64,000 bases of DNA from an uncultured Collinsella sp. (GCA_902479065.1 CABSNM010000001.1:148233-212232); one strand, 5' to 3'. Shown: positions 19,917 through 28,169, numbered from the stretch's first letter. Program-made: numbers and translations. The notes: generated by a model not told the origin, from the sequence alone.

Positions 19917-22135
19917 CCCCTTTCGATCTTTGGAACACTCAGGCGCACCATCAACGGAGATACGGCGCCCAAGACCACCAGCAGAGCGCCCGATGCGCCG
20001 ACGACCTCTCCAAAAGGCATCGCGTTCGTCCCTCGCCCAAGGAACCCAATCGTCCCCACCTGGGAAGCGGGATCAAACGAGGCGAATGGAGCCAGCAGCG
20101 CGACGCCCATGCCCACGCTTTCAACATGAGCGCTCAACGAACCCAACACCAAGAGAACCGCGCAAACCATTCCGGTGACAACGGGGTTGCGGCTAATCGC
20201 TGCTGTCAACGCAGCGACGACGGAAATCACGCCGTATGCCATGACCAGCAACGGAATACTGCACAACACCGCCTCCCTCACCGTGGACGTTGTCGAAGCT
20301 CCCGCCCGAATGAGAGCGACGGGATACTCCGATCCACCCGCACCGTTCTTAATCACGGACACAACGACAGCGGGAACCATCGACACCAAAAGCAGCACCA
20401 AGCCAAGCAGGAGAGCCAGCGCAACAGCCGTCAGAAAACGCACATGCGCTGTTGCGGGGATCTGGAGAACCAGAAGGGAACGACACTGCAGGTGGGTGCA
20501 CGCGAGCGATGTGACAACCACGGGCAACAGCAAAAATAAGGAGGGAAGCGCTGCCTGGAGATACGAAAGGAGGATTAATGGGGGCATCTTCGTACTTAAC
20601 TCGTAAACCTTGGGGTCCGGCAAGCTCGCGATCGACTCAAGCAGAAGGGCGCGCGCCTCCGCACGAGAAGGAGTCTCCGGCTCGATTCCGATCGATTGCA
20701 GGAGAGTCGCATCTGCCGCGCCCAGCTCACCTCGAGCGCGCTCGTACGTCGCAAGGCTTCGAAACCCCTCCGCAGGCATAAGCGCGTACACGAAACCCGA
20801 AAGAGCATCCCGCATGTCTTCCAGGGCCGCTTTGCCCTCGACGTCCATATTCGCAGCGTTCTGCTCTAGATACCGATCTATTGAACGGAGCTCCCCATCC
20901 CTATACCGAACAGCGGAAACGTTATCAGCGTCAGGAAACATCTCGACCAGAGCCGGGGCCAGCATCGTCGTCGACATTGCAATCGCGCATACGGCGAGGG
21001 TAGGAGAACGCAGGAGCAGTTTCCCCATCGTTCTTACGTATGCAACGGCGGAGGCACAAGCGCTCGAACGAGTTGCCGTTCTCGATGCAGTGAAAGAACC
21101 TCTCTCAAGACAAATCGGGGATATCGGGCACGCGCAGCCGCTCTTTCCAGCAACGCAAAGCAGGCTAATTGCCAGCACCTCGATCCCGATTGCGCATACG
21201 AGGGCAATCGCGCCACGCTCGAAGCAAAGTCCAGGCAGATTCACTATCTGCGTTGTCGGGTACGGGCTATAGGCGCCGACGGTCAACTCAGTGTTCGCAT
21301 ACGTAAGGGGATTCAACAGGGCGAACTCACGTAAAGCGATGGATCTTCCGTAATACCCGGGAACCATCGTCACCCCCATCAGGGCACATACGAACACGAT
21401 TCCAAGCGTAGGGTTATTGGCAATCTTCACGGCAAGGTGAACGACAAGCGAGATGAACGCTGCCACCAAGAATTGCAAGATGGCCGTCTGCGCGAACACC
21501 AGCCAAGCCGGTTTGATAACCGGAGTCGCATATTGAATGTAGCCTATCGGATAGAACGGCGAGCCCGGGCCATTCTTCACAAGCGCGGCGATTATCCCTG
21601 GAAGATTGATGGCGAGGACGGCAAGCATTGCAAAAACACTCGCCCATACGCTCGATGCAACAAGTCTACCCAGCTCGCCCATCGGTGCCTGGATGATGAG
21701 CTTTTCACGTTTGTTAAGACGCGCGGCAAGGAACGAGACGGCAACGGCCGTTGCGACCCATAGCAAGTACTCCTTCGATCCGTCATAATAGGTGTACTCT
21801 CCATCCGATATCTGCAGAAACGGAAGTAGGGGAGAGAGCGGTGCCAAGATAAGACGTCCCGCGGCAAGAGGGTACAGAAGCGCGGGCATGCTTGATGAAG
21901 AGGTATAGACACCGTCCTCCCCCGCATTCACAAGCGCATCCGCATAGGATGCTGACAATTCCTGCTCAACACGGGTTATTCCCGACTCGAGGTATTCGAC
22001 CCGTCCGTCGATGCCAGCCGCGCTCCTGAAGACGGGCAGAGCACAAAGAACCATCAACGCAACAACGACAACACAGAGCGACCTGGAGGAGAGAAGCGAC
22101 CTAAAGATCGCCTTCGAGATTTTGAGCATATTCAT
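19913..22135 (-). CDS. Tandem-duplicated ABC-2-like permease
   Basis: A 740-residue membrane protein made of two similar halves (about 1-360 and 365-740). Each half has an N-terminal TM after a LL-S/R stretch, a large extracytoplasmic loop and about five C-terminal TMs. Each carries the same motif (VKNGPGSPFYPI at about 186-197, IKNGAGGSEYPV at about 595-606). One chain therefore supplies both permease domains of a transporter, served by the ATPase encoded next. ATG 22135 (MNMLKISK) has an AAGG at fair spacing; an ATG at 22201 has none. Lactococcin-972 loci also pair a 650-750-residue membrane protein with an ATPase. Confidence 0.8.
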   Translation of the reverse strand: MNMLKISKAIFRSLLSSRSLCVVVVALMVLCALPVFRSAAGIDGRVEYLESGITRVEQELSASYADALVNAGEDGVYTSSSSMPALLYPLAAGRLILAPLSPLLPFLQISDGEYTYYDGSKEYLLWVATAVAVSFLAARLNKREKLIIQAPMGELGRLVASSVWASVFAMLAVLAINLPGIIAALVKNGPGSPFYPIGYIQYATPVIKPAWLVFAQTAILQFLVAAFISLVVHLAVKIANNPTLGIVFVCALMGVTMVPGYYGRSIALREFALLNPLTYANTELTVGAYSPYPTTQIVNLPGLCFERGAIALVCAIGIEVLAISLLCVAGKSGCACPISPICLERGSFTASRTATRSSACASAVAYVRTMGKLLLRSPTLAVCAIAMSTTMLAPALVEMFPDADNVSAVRYRDGELRSIDRYLEQNAANMDVEGKAALEDMRDALSGFVYALMPAEGFRSLATYERARGELGAADATLLQSIGIEPETPSRAEARALLLESIASLPDPKVYELSTKMPPLILLSYLQAALPSLFLLLPVVVTSLACTHLQCRSLLVLQIPATAHVRFLTAVALALLLGLVLLLVSMVPAVVVSVIKNGAGGSEYPVALIRAGASTTSTVREAVLCSIPLLVMAYGVISVVAALTAAISRNPVVTGMVCAVLLVLGSLSAHVESVGMGVALLAPFASFDPASQVGTIGFLGRGTNAMPFGEVVGASGALLVVLGAVSPLMVRLSVPKIERG

Positions 22136-22201
22136 CGCCAACCTTAACCTCATCCAGTCGGAACAGAGGGGTCGAACAAAATGCTCGGCCCTTCCTCGCA
22201 T

Positions 22202-22567
22202 CTAGTAGGTGCTATAGACAAATTGCCATTTATCAGTTGTGCCAAGAACACCACAGGAGCACATTGCAGCGAGGCGGGATTCCCTATGATGCGCGGATCG
22301 GCGATAGCCATTTCGGTAGGAGATCGTCTTGTAAGAGATGTTGAACATCGAGATGCTGTGCCCGCTTACGCCGCGAGGACAGCTGTAGCTCCAGTAGGTA
22401 TCGACGACGTCGTCCGTATACCCGAGGGGCTCAACGAGGGCACACTGGCTGCTCTCCTGGGAAGGGGGCATCGGGGTATCCGCAAAAGCGGGGGCTCCCG
22501 GCAGCAACAGACAAAGAGCGAGGCCGAGGAAAACCAAGAGCTTACACGACTTAACAGTACTGAACAT
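22202..22567 (-). CDS. Small secreted protein, lactococcin-972-like bacteriocin candidate
   Basis: A 121-residue precursor with a clear signal peptide (MFSTVKSCKLLVFLGLALCL, then APAFA cleavage near 29). The mature part of about 92 residues is polar, with four Cys, and holds YWSYSCPRGVSG, then a Ser/Tyr/His/Arg-rich stretch, ending FVYSTY. The order of W, GVS, S-rich, HH and a terminal aromatic tail resembles the lactococcin 972 family (secreted, about 66 residues mature, linked to a large membrane protein and an ATPase), but identity is weak. ATG 22567 has GGAGAGG upstream. It is the first gene of the operon, a usual place for a bacteriocin precursor. Confidence 0.7.
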   Translation of the reverse strand: MFSTVKSCKLLVFLGLALCLLLPGAPAFADTPMPPSQESSQCALVEPLGYTDDVVDTYWSYSCPRGVSGHSISMFNISYKTISYRNGYRRSAHHRESRLAAMCSCGVLGTTDKWQFVYSTY

Positions 22568-22615
22568 AATCCTCTCCAATCTAGAGGGGTTTCGGTTGCA
22601 GCATGCTGTGATTAC

Positions 22616-22644
22616 TTGCCGGTAAAGTCAATTTAACATAAACT
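22616..22644 (+). promoter_or_regulatory. Possible promoter of the membrane protein/XRE pair
   Basis: TTGCCG (22616-22621), 17-bp spacer, TAAACT (22639-22644) on the plus strand, in a locally AT-rich divergent region of 120 bp. The opposite promoter for the peptide/ABC operon must lie in the same gap; TTGACT on the minus strand is a weak -35 candidate. Confidence 0.35.
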
Positions 22645-22687
22645 GTTAAAAAGTAACCTGAGTTTTTTAAATTCTTCGGAGGTTATT

Positions 22688-23200
22688 ATGAGTTCCGACA
22701 ATCGCACTCCCCGGCTTCATTCCTTCCGCATCGCATGTGCGATAGCCTCTGCGACCCTTTGCGCCACCGCCATCGCACAAGTGGCGTTCTCCTTAAAGCC
22801 AGCAATCGAAGTGCTCGACAACCCTGTAATTGCAGACTCCCCCGCGTATCCAGCCCTTGCGATCTCGACATTGGTCCCTGCCGTCATCGGTATCGCTACG
22901 ACCATCCTCAGCGCCGTTCTCGTGTGGACGATCAAGAGCGGAGACCCCTTCAAGAAAGGGTCTGCGACATGCTTGAAGGTGCTCGGCATTCTCTTCGTTG
23001 TTCAAGCTGCCACCAGCCTCTACGCCGGCTCACTCAAAACCTCCGTTTCGATGTTTGGCGGCGAGGGGGCCGTCGGCGCCCAAGAGATCGCTTCATCATT
23101 CGATTGGACCTCTCTGGTTCTCGGCATCGTCCTGTTCATGCTTTCCCAGCTCTTCTTGTACGCCCGAGAGCTGTACCTCGACTCCGACGAGATTGCGTAA
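22688..23200 (+). CDS. Four-TM membrane protein, DUF2975-like
   Basis: A 170-residue integral membrane protein with four hydrophobic segments (about 12-32, 55-80, 97-115, 138-160) and a short cytoplasmic end, LYLDSDEIA. Small four-TM proteins of the DUF2975 type often precede a short XRE regulator, as here, which supports the call; no catalytic motif is seen. ATG 22688 has GGAGG 5 nt upstream. It is divergent from the peptide/ABC operon and 9 bp before the regulator. It may act as a membrane sensor or anti-regulator; that is inference. Confidence 0.65.
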   Translation: MSSDNRTPRLHSFRIACAIASATLCATAIAQVAFSLKPAIEVLDNPVIADSPAYPALAISTLVPAVIGIATTILSAVLVWTIKSGDPFKKGSATCLKVLGILFVVQAATSLYAGSLKTSVSMFGGEGAVGAQEIASSFDWTSLVLGIVLFMLSQLFLYARELYLDSDEIA

Positions 23201-23209
23201 GGAAACGCC

Positions 23210-23461
23210 ATGCCCGTAATTGTTCGCCTCGACAAGATCATGGCCGAGCGAAAGATTTCCTCGAACGAACTTGCCGAAAGGATTGGAACCACGCCCGTGA
23301 ACCTGTCCCGTATTAAAAAAGGGCATATTCGCGGCATTCGCTTCAACACACTCGAGCAGCTATGCCTCGCCCTTCGTTGCCAACCCGGAGACCTTCTCGA
23401 AGTCATGAGCGAAGAGGATGCCCGAAAGGAGTTCGGACTCGATTGGTCCGCCGAGGATTAG
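23210..23461 (+). CDS. Small XRE/YozG-type transcriptional regulator
   Basis: An 83-residue protein that is almost entirely one Cro/CI helix-turn-helix (about 3-65: LDKIMAERKISSNELAERIG and TPVNLSRIKKG), with the CQPGDLLEVM ending typical of the YozG-like branch. It is co-transcribed with the preceding membrane protein. AAGGAA precedes the ATG. It probably controls its own pair and perhaps the divergent peptide/ABC operon. Its TAG stop is followed in the same frame, with no gap, by the truncated integrase. Confidence 0.85.
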   Translation: MPVIVRLDKIMAERKISSNELAERIGTTPVNLSRIKKGHIRGIRFNTLEQLCLALRCQPGDLLEVMSEEDARKEFGLDWSAED

Positions 23462-24187
23462 AGGGCGGTCGTACTCGCCCTGCACACGGGGATGCGAATC
23501 GGCGAGGTCTGCGGCCTTCGGTGGTGCGATGTGGATTTCGAGACGGGCCTGATCTCGATCAGACACTCGGTGGCGTACGCGAAGGGAATGGGTTCGTTCA
23601 TCAAGGACACCAAGACCCATGACGCCAGGGGTATCCCCATCGACCCGGTCGGCCTACTCCCCTTCCTGAAGGAGACCCACGAGATCGACTGCGGAAAGCT
23701 GCGCTTGCGCGGCCTTACCGGGGTGGTCGAGATCGGGGACTGCTACATCCTGTCGGAGCCGGGCGCGACCTTCGCGACGACAAGCTATATCCGCAGGGCG
23801 TTCAAGACGTTCTCGGAGACCAACGGCCTCATGGGCACCAACGACGAGCTGATCACGTTCCACGGCCTTCGCCACACGTTCGCAACGCAGTGGATCCGCC
23901 AAGGCGGCGATATCAAGGCGCTCCAATCGATCCTCGGCCACAAGGACGCCATGGCGACGCTCAACGTCTACGCCGACATCGAGCCCATCTCCAAAATCCA
24001 TAACATGCTGCGCGCCACGCCGTGCCTTTGGCGCGGGCACCTCGGGCCGAGGGTCGATCCGGGTCCCATGTTCCAACAGAGGATCCAGGAGTCCATCGAG
24101 ACGCTCCAGGCGTTCGGCTACGGCATCACCGAGCCGGACGACCGAAATATCGCCATACGCGACGTGAAGACGAACAGTTGGCTCTAG
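23462..24187 (+). pseudogene. Tyrosine integrase, 5'-truncated (catalytic domain only)
   Basis: From the base after the XRE stop the frame reads AVVLALHTGMRIGEVCGLRW, the start of a phage-type integrase catalytic domain. The catalytic set is visible: Arg in GMRIGE, HGLRH, GHKD, and the nucleophile in LNVYAD. The N-terminal arm- and core-binding domains (usually about 150-170 residues) are missing, so recombination activity is unlikely, although an ATG at 23492 could give 231 residues. The sharp junction suggests a deletion or insertion that placed the XRE gene against the integrase. About 70 residues follow the catalytic Tyr. Confidence 0.85.
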
Positions 24188-24583
24188 CTCACCGAGTACG
24201 CGGCAGTGCTGGGCCCATCCCAACTGAGGTCACGGTGGTCCGATAGGGGCGCCGCCCGCGGCATGCGCCGCGGAGCGGTATCCCCTACCGAAGGGCGGGG
24301 ATGCCCTCCGCTTCCAGTTCGGAATCAGCCGTCGGAGGCGTTCGGCTGACTGCGGGAACGGCCTGTCCGCTCAATGTGTTCGGCTGAGATCGGAAATCAA
24401 CCCAACACGAGCCGGACACGCGCCAGACGGCTCTTCCCCGTGCGGCCTTCCCCCTTACGCTCATGTTGCAGGCATGTAACGCCGCAGCGAGCGCGCCTTT
24501 TTTGCGCCAGACAGGTACAATGATGAACACTGTACCGTAGCGGAGCGCCCCGCGCGCGCCGCAATCACGCGAAAGGGTTTCCC
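24188..24583. other. 396-bp intergenic region at the right end of the block
   Basis: It holds a cruciform-prone stretch (24243-24292, inner stem CCGCGGC/GCCGCGG), the right 68-bp repeat, and, near the ACT gene, GGTACA...TGTACC (24514-24536) overlapping a TACAAT that could be a -10. No gene is seen. Confidence 0.55.
24339..24406 (+). repeat. 68-bp direct repeat, right copy
   Basis: Same orientation as 16709-16776, with three differences in 68 bp. It begins 151 bp after the truncated integrase stop. Confidence 0.85.
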
Positions 24584-24871
24584 ATGGCCGAGATCTCGTC
24601 CTCCCGTATCGTCATCACCGTCCTTGGCAAGAACCGCCCCGGCATCGTCGCCGGCGTCACCCGCGTCCTGGGCGAGGCCAACGTCGACATCCGCGACATC
24701 ACGCAGTCCATTATCGAGGGCATCTTCACCATGACCATGCTGGCCGATACCGCCGAGTCCAAGCTCGACTTCGCTGAGCTGCAGAAGGCCCTGGCCGAGG
24801 CCGGCGAGCTTTCGGGCGTCAACGTGTCCATCCAGCGCGAGGACGTCTTTAACTTTATGTACCGCCTGTAG
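24584..24871 (+). CDS. ACT-domain protein (UPF0237 type)
   Basis: A 95-residue protein that is a single ACT fold, SSRIVITVLGKNRPGIVAGV through VDIRDITQSIIEG to a FNFMYRL end, the usual size of UPF0237. Such proteins are thought to bind amino acids and usually sit next to a UPF0210 (PFL-like) gene; that partner is absent here and citrate synthase follows after 77 bp. The ATG is preceded by AAAGGG. The role is probably regulatory; the ligand is unknown. Confidence 0.88.
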   Translation: MAEISSSRIVITVLGKNRPGIVAGVTRVLGEANVDIRDITQSIIEGIFTMTMLADTAESKLDFAELQKALAEAGELSGVNVSIQREDVFNFMYRL

Positions 24872-24948
24872 CGAACAAGCCGCTGGGGATAGCCTGACGC
24901 GCGCATGCCCATGCAAGCCACCCCGATGCGGCCCGGAGAGGAGCGCGC

Positions 24949-26367
24949 ATGGCCTACGACGCCAAGAAAATCTATTACCGCTTCGATGACCACTTGAGCC
25001 GACTGGTTCTGGATTACGAAGCAAGCCGCCAGATTTCGTCTGAGAGCGAAAGCCTCTACCACGGCCTGCCGACCGACCCTTATGACGAGGGCTTGTTCGA
25101 AGAGCACAATGTCAAGCGCGGCCTGCGCAATGCCGACGGCTCGGGCGTGGTCGCGGGCCTCACTCGTATCTCGGATGTGCACGGCTACAACAAGGTCGAC
25201 GGAAAGGTCGTGCCCGATCAGGGCAAGCTCACGCTTCGCGGCTACAGCATCGAGGATCTGGTCAACAATGCCCAGGCCGAGAATCGCTACGGCTACGAAG
25301 AAGTCGCCTATCTGCTTATCACGGGTTCGCTGCCCAACAAGGAAGAGCTCGACGGCTTTTGCGAGCGCCTGGGCGCCTTTAGACATCTGAGCGACGAGTA
25401 CGTTAAAGAGTTCCCTATGACCACGGTGTCGTCGAGCATCATGAACGTGCTCCAGCGCGCCGTACTGTTGCTATACGCCTTCGATGCCGAACCAGACGTG
25501 ATCACGCCCGAGCACGAAATCGACGTCGCCATTTCCATGCTCGCACGTCTCCCGCGCATCGCCGCCTTCGCACACATGGCCTCGGTCGCCAAGCTTCGCG
25601 GCTCCGAGGTTCATGTACCGCACCCCACGCCCGGTCTCTCCACCGCCGAGACCATCCTACAGGTCCTGCGCGGCGGCATGGCGTTCACCCGCGATGAGGC
25701 GATGCTGCTCGACGTTATGCTCATGCTGCATGCCGAGCACGGCGGCGGCAACAACTCCACCTTCGCCTGCCGCGTGCTGTCGTCTTCGGCCACCGACCCG
25801 TATTCCGCCTACGCCGCGGCTATCGGCTCGCTCAAGGGCCCGCGCCACGGCGGTGCCAATGCCAAGGTCGTGTCTATGCACGAGGACATCCGCGCGCATG
25901 TCTCCAATTGGGAGGACGAGGACGAGGTCGCGGCCTACCTGGGCAAGATCCTCGACAAGCAGGCCTTCGACGGCACAGGTCTCATCTACGGCATGGGCCA
26001 CGCCGTCTATACGCTGAGCGACCCTCGTGCCGAGGTGTGCCGCCGTTACGCGCGCACGCTTGCCGCCAAGAAGGACTTGGGCGAGGAGTTCGCACTCATC
26101 GAGCGCATCGAGCGCCTGGCCCCGCAAGTGATGCGCGATCACGGCATGACCAAGCCTATCTGCGCCAACATCGACCTGTACACGGGCTTTATCTACAAGA
26201 TGCTCGGCGTGCCCGAGACGCTCTTTACGCCGCTGTTCGCCGTCGCCCGCATGGCCGGCTGGTCGGCGCACCGCATGGAAGAGCTCTTCTGCGCGCACCG
26301 CATCATCCGTCCCGCGTATCGCCCGGTTATCGAGCCGCTGGAGTACAAGCCGCTCGCCGATCGCTAG
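24949..26367 (+). CDS. gltA: Citrate synthase
   Basis: A 472-residue enzyme that condenses acetyl-CoA with oxaloacetate. The catalytic histidines lie in LHAEHGGGNNSTF and GMGHAVYTLSDPR, and the catalytic aspartate in NIDLYTGFIYKMLG. Arg in the last third (IIRPAYRP) fits the CoA site. It is longer than usual by an N-terminal 40-50 residues. GGAGAGGAG lies upstream of the ATG. No other tricarboxylic acid genes are in the window, so it likely serves glutamate synthesis in an incomplete cycle. A strong terminator follows. Confidence 0.92.
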   Translation: MAYDAKKIYYRFDDHLSRLVLDYEASRQISSESESLYHGLPTDPYDEGLFEEHNVKRGLRNADGSGVVAGLTRISDVHGYNKVDGKVVPDQGKLTLRGYSIEDLVNNAQAENRYGYEEVAYLLITGSLPNKEELDGFCERLGAFRHLSDEYVKEFPMTTVSSSIMNVLQRAVLLLYAFDAEPDVITPEHEIDVAISMLARLPRIAAFAHMASVAKLRGSEVHVPHPTPGLSTAETILQVLRGGMAFTRDEAMLLDVMLMLHAEHGGGNNSTFACRVLSSSATDPYSAYAAAIGSLKGPRHGGANAKVVSMHEDIRAHVSNWEDEDEVAAYLGKILDKQAFDGTGLIYGMGHAVYTLSDPRAEVCRRYARTLAAKKDLGEEFALIERIERLAPQVMRDHGMTKPICANIDLYTGFIYKMLGVPETLFTPLFAVARMAGWSAHRMEELFCAHRIIRPAYRPVIEPLEYKPLADR

Positions 26368-26390
26368 GATGCGGACCGTTATAGAACCCG

Positions 26391-26429
26391 AGCGTGGCCA
26401 GGGCATCACCGCCCTCGGCCACGCTTTTT
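26391..26429 (+). terminator. Rho-independent terminator after gltA
   Basis: Stem AGCGTGGCC/GGCCACGCT with inner AGGGC/GCCCT and a TTTTT tail. Confidence 0.9.
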
Positions 26430-26454
26430 ATGCCAGTAGAAAGGGCTGCATCAA

Positions 26455-27297
26455 ATGATTGTGTTTTCCGATATGGATGGAACGCTGCTGACGAGTGATA
26501 AGCAGATGAGCGACGCCACCTGGGCGATGCTCGACGAGCTTGCGCGCCGCGATATTGAGTTTGTGCCCTGCACGGGGCGCCCGCTGTCGGGCATCTTTGA
26601 GCCCATCCTCGCCCACCCCGCCGTACACTATGCGGTCTGTGCCAACGGTGCCAGCGTCTGGCAGCTCGACGACGGTACGCCCACCGATACCTCACGTGCT
26701 ACGCGCATTTTGAGCCGACCGCTCGACCGCGCCATCGCCCACCGCGTCCATAGCATTGCCGCCGGTCACGATGTGACCTTCGATATCTTCGCGGACGGAC
26801 AGTGCTTCCTCCCCCGCTCGCTCTACTCGCGCCTGGACGAATTCTGCGGCGGCGACCCCCACATCGCGGCTTCGCTCAAGCGCACACGAACACCGATCGA
26901 CATGGATATCGACAGCAAGATCGACGAGGTCGAGACGCTCGAACGCATCGCCATGTACTGGCACGACCCGGCCGATCGCGACGCCATCGCGTTGGAGCTC
27001 GACACGCTCGGAGGCATTGAGGTCACGCGTTCGTACGCCATGAATATCGAGGTCATGGGCGAGGGCGCCACCAAGGGAACGGCCCTCACGTGGCTATGCG
27101 AGCACCTGGGCGAGCGTCTCGCCGACGCTTGGGCGTTCGGCGACAACATCAACGACATCCCCATGCTGCAGGCAGCGGGCCACGGCATGGCCATGATCAA
27201 CGGCGAACCCGAGGACCGCGAGGCCGCCGACGCCATCACCGAATACGACAACGACCACGACGGCGTCGCCCGGACCATCATGGCCGGCCTCGCCTAG
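26455..27297 (+). CDS. Cof-type HAD phosphatase
   Basis: A 280-residue HAD hydrolase of class IIB. Motif I is FSDMDGTLLTSD (nucleophile Asp near 6), motif III lysine lies in GATKGTALTWL, and motif IV is FGDNINDIPML. The cap domain occupies about 85-190. Substrate unknown; relatives dephosphorylate sugar phosphates, pyridoxal phosphate or FMN. It is convergent with a second Cof-type gene 77 bp away. Confidence 0.9.
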   Translation: MIVFSDMDGTLLTSDKQMSDATWAMLDELARRDIEFVPCTGRPLSGIFEPILAHPAVHYAVCANGASVWQLDDGTPTDTSRATRILSRPLDRAIAHRVHSIAAGHDVTFDIFADGQCFLPRSLYSRLDEFCGGDPHIAASLKRTRTPIDMDIDSKIDEVETLERIAMYWHDPADRDAIALELDTLGGIEVTRSYAMNIEVMGEGATKGTALTWLCEHLGERLADAWAFGDNINDIPMLQAAGHGMAMINGEPEDREAADAITEYDNDHDGVARTIMAGLA

Positions 27298-27307
27298 CAG
27301 CAGCAAC

Positions 27308-27373
27308 CCGGCAGGGTAGCTAATTTGGGGACACTCTTCGCGGGGCGCCGCAAGGACTGTCCCCATCTGCCGG
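27308..27373. repeat. Nested inverted repeat between convergent HAD genes
   Basis: Outer arms CCGGCAG/CTGCCGG and inner arms GGGGACA/TGTCCCC enclose a GC-rich centre. It probably acts as a bidirectional terminator; the GGGGACAC/GTCCCC words recur at 28338-28382 and 30358-30412. Confidence 0.6.
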
Positions 27374-27374
27374 A

Positions 27375-28169
27375 TTAAGCGAGACTCTCCAGCACGCGAC
27401 GGAGCTCCTGCTGGACGGCGTGGTCGCGATTACAACCCACCACGCGATCGGCCACCGCTTTGAGCGCGGGACGCGCGTTTTCCATCGCGCAGCCCGTGCC
27501 GACAAAGCGAATGATCTCGTAGTCGTTCATCGAGTCGCCAAACGCCATGACCTCGTCGCGTTCGACGCCATAGTGCTCCATGAGCTGCTCGATTCCCGAG
27601 GCTTTCGACACACCGGGCTGCATGGCATCGATCCATGCGTTTCCAGAAGGCGCAAAGGTAAAGAGCTGGCCAAGCTCGCGCTGCAGTACGTAGGCACTGT
27701 CCATAACGGCACAGTCATCGCAAAAGATACTCGCCTTGATGATATTTACGCTGGGATCGGGCAGCTCCCAAATGCGCTCGGCATTGGGAAGGTCCTTATC
27801 GACCTCACGCACGAACTTGCACTCGTCATCGAGCAGGAAGGACTTGGTTCGGTCAAAGAGCGCAAGATGCAGATTGGGAAACGTCCTGACGGCTTGGGCG
27901 AGCCTTCGAATCGCCAGGTGGGAATACACCTCACGGTCTACCATCTTACCGTCGGCGTAGACTTGGGCGCCGTTAGCGGCGACAAAGTCCATCTTGTCGC
28001 GAACGGGCGCAAAGAACTCGCACAGGCGATCGTAGCGACGACCTGACGATGCAGCGAAATGCACGCCATGCTCGTGTAGCGCCAGAATCAGTTCGTAGGT
28101 CTCGGGAGGCACCTGGCCGTTTTCGTCAAGCAGTGTGCCGTCCATATCGGATGCAATCAGTTTAAACAT
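27375..28169 (-). CDS. Cof-type HAD phosphatase
   Basis: A 264-residue HAD class IIB hydrolase: motif I ASDMDGTLLDENG, motif II SSGRR, motif III in GVSKASGIEQLM, motif IV FGDSMNDYEII. The overall plan is the same as the convergent gene at 26455, but the sequences are clearly different, so this is not a recent duplicate. GAAGGGAGC lies upstream of the ATG. Substrate unknown. Confidence 0.9.
   Translation of the reverse strand: MFKLIASDMDGTLLDENGQVPPETYELILALHEHGVHFAASSGRRYDRLCEFFAPVRDKMDFVAANGAQVYADGKMVDREVYSHLAIRRLAQAVRTFPNLHLALFDRTKSFLLDDECKFVREVDKDLPNAERIWELPDPSVNIIKASIFCDDCAVMDSAYVLQRELGQLFTFAPSGNAWIDAMQPGVSKASGIEQLMEHYGVERDEVMAFGDSMNDYEIIRFVGTGCAMENARPALKAVADRVVGCNRDHAVQQELRRVLESLA

Larger units (their letters stand above)
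16709..24406. mobile_element. Putative mobile cassette: peptide/ABC operon, XRE pair and truncated integrase
   Basis: About 7.7 kb bounded by 68-bp direct repeats, with a tyrosine integrase remnant 150 bp inside the right repeat, as expected next to an attachment site. The content is accessory: two secreted small proteins, three ABC permease domains, two ABC ATPases, a membrane protein and an XRE regulator. Both outer sides are core genes (rpmE; ACT protein and gltA). Mobility is inferred from the repeats and the integrase; the integrase is now truncated. Confidence 0.55.

Noticed and set aside
23462..24187. An intact integrase
   Set aside because: The N-terminal DNA-binding domains are missing; only the catalytic domain is present, directly after another gene's stop.
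24188..24583. A tRNA gene as an attachment site at the right end of the accessory block
   Set aside because: No cloverleaf with a T-arm GTTCRA or CCA-proximal stem could be built in this stretch or in 16485-16852.
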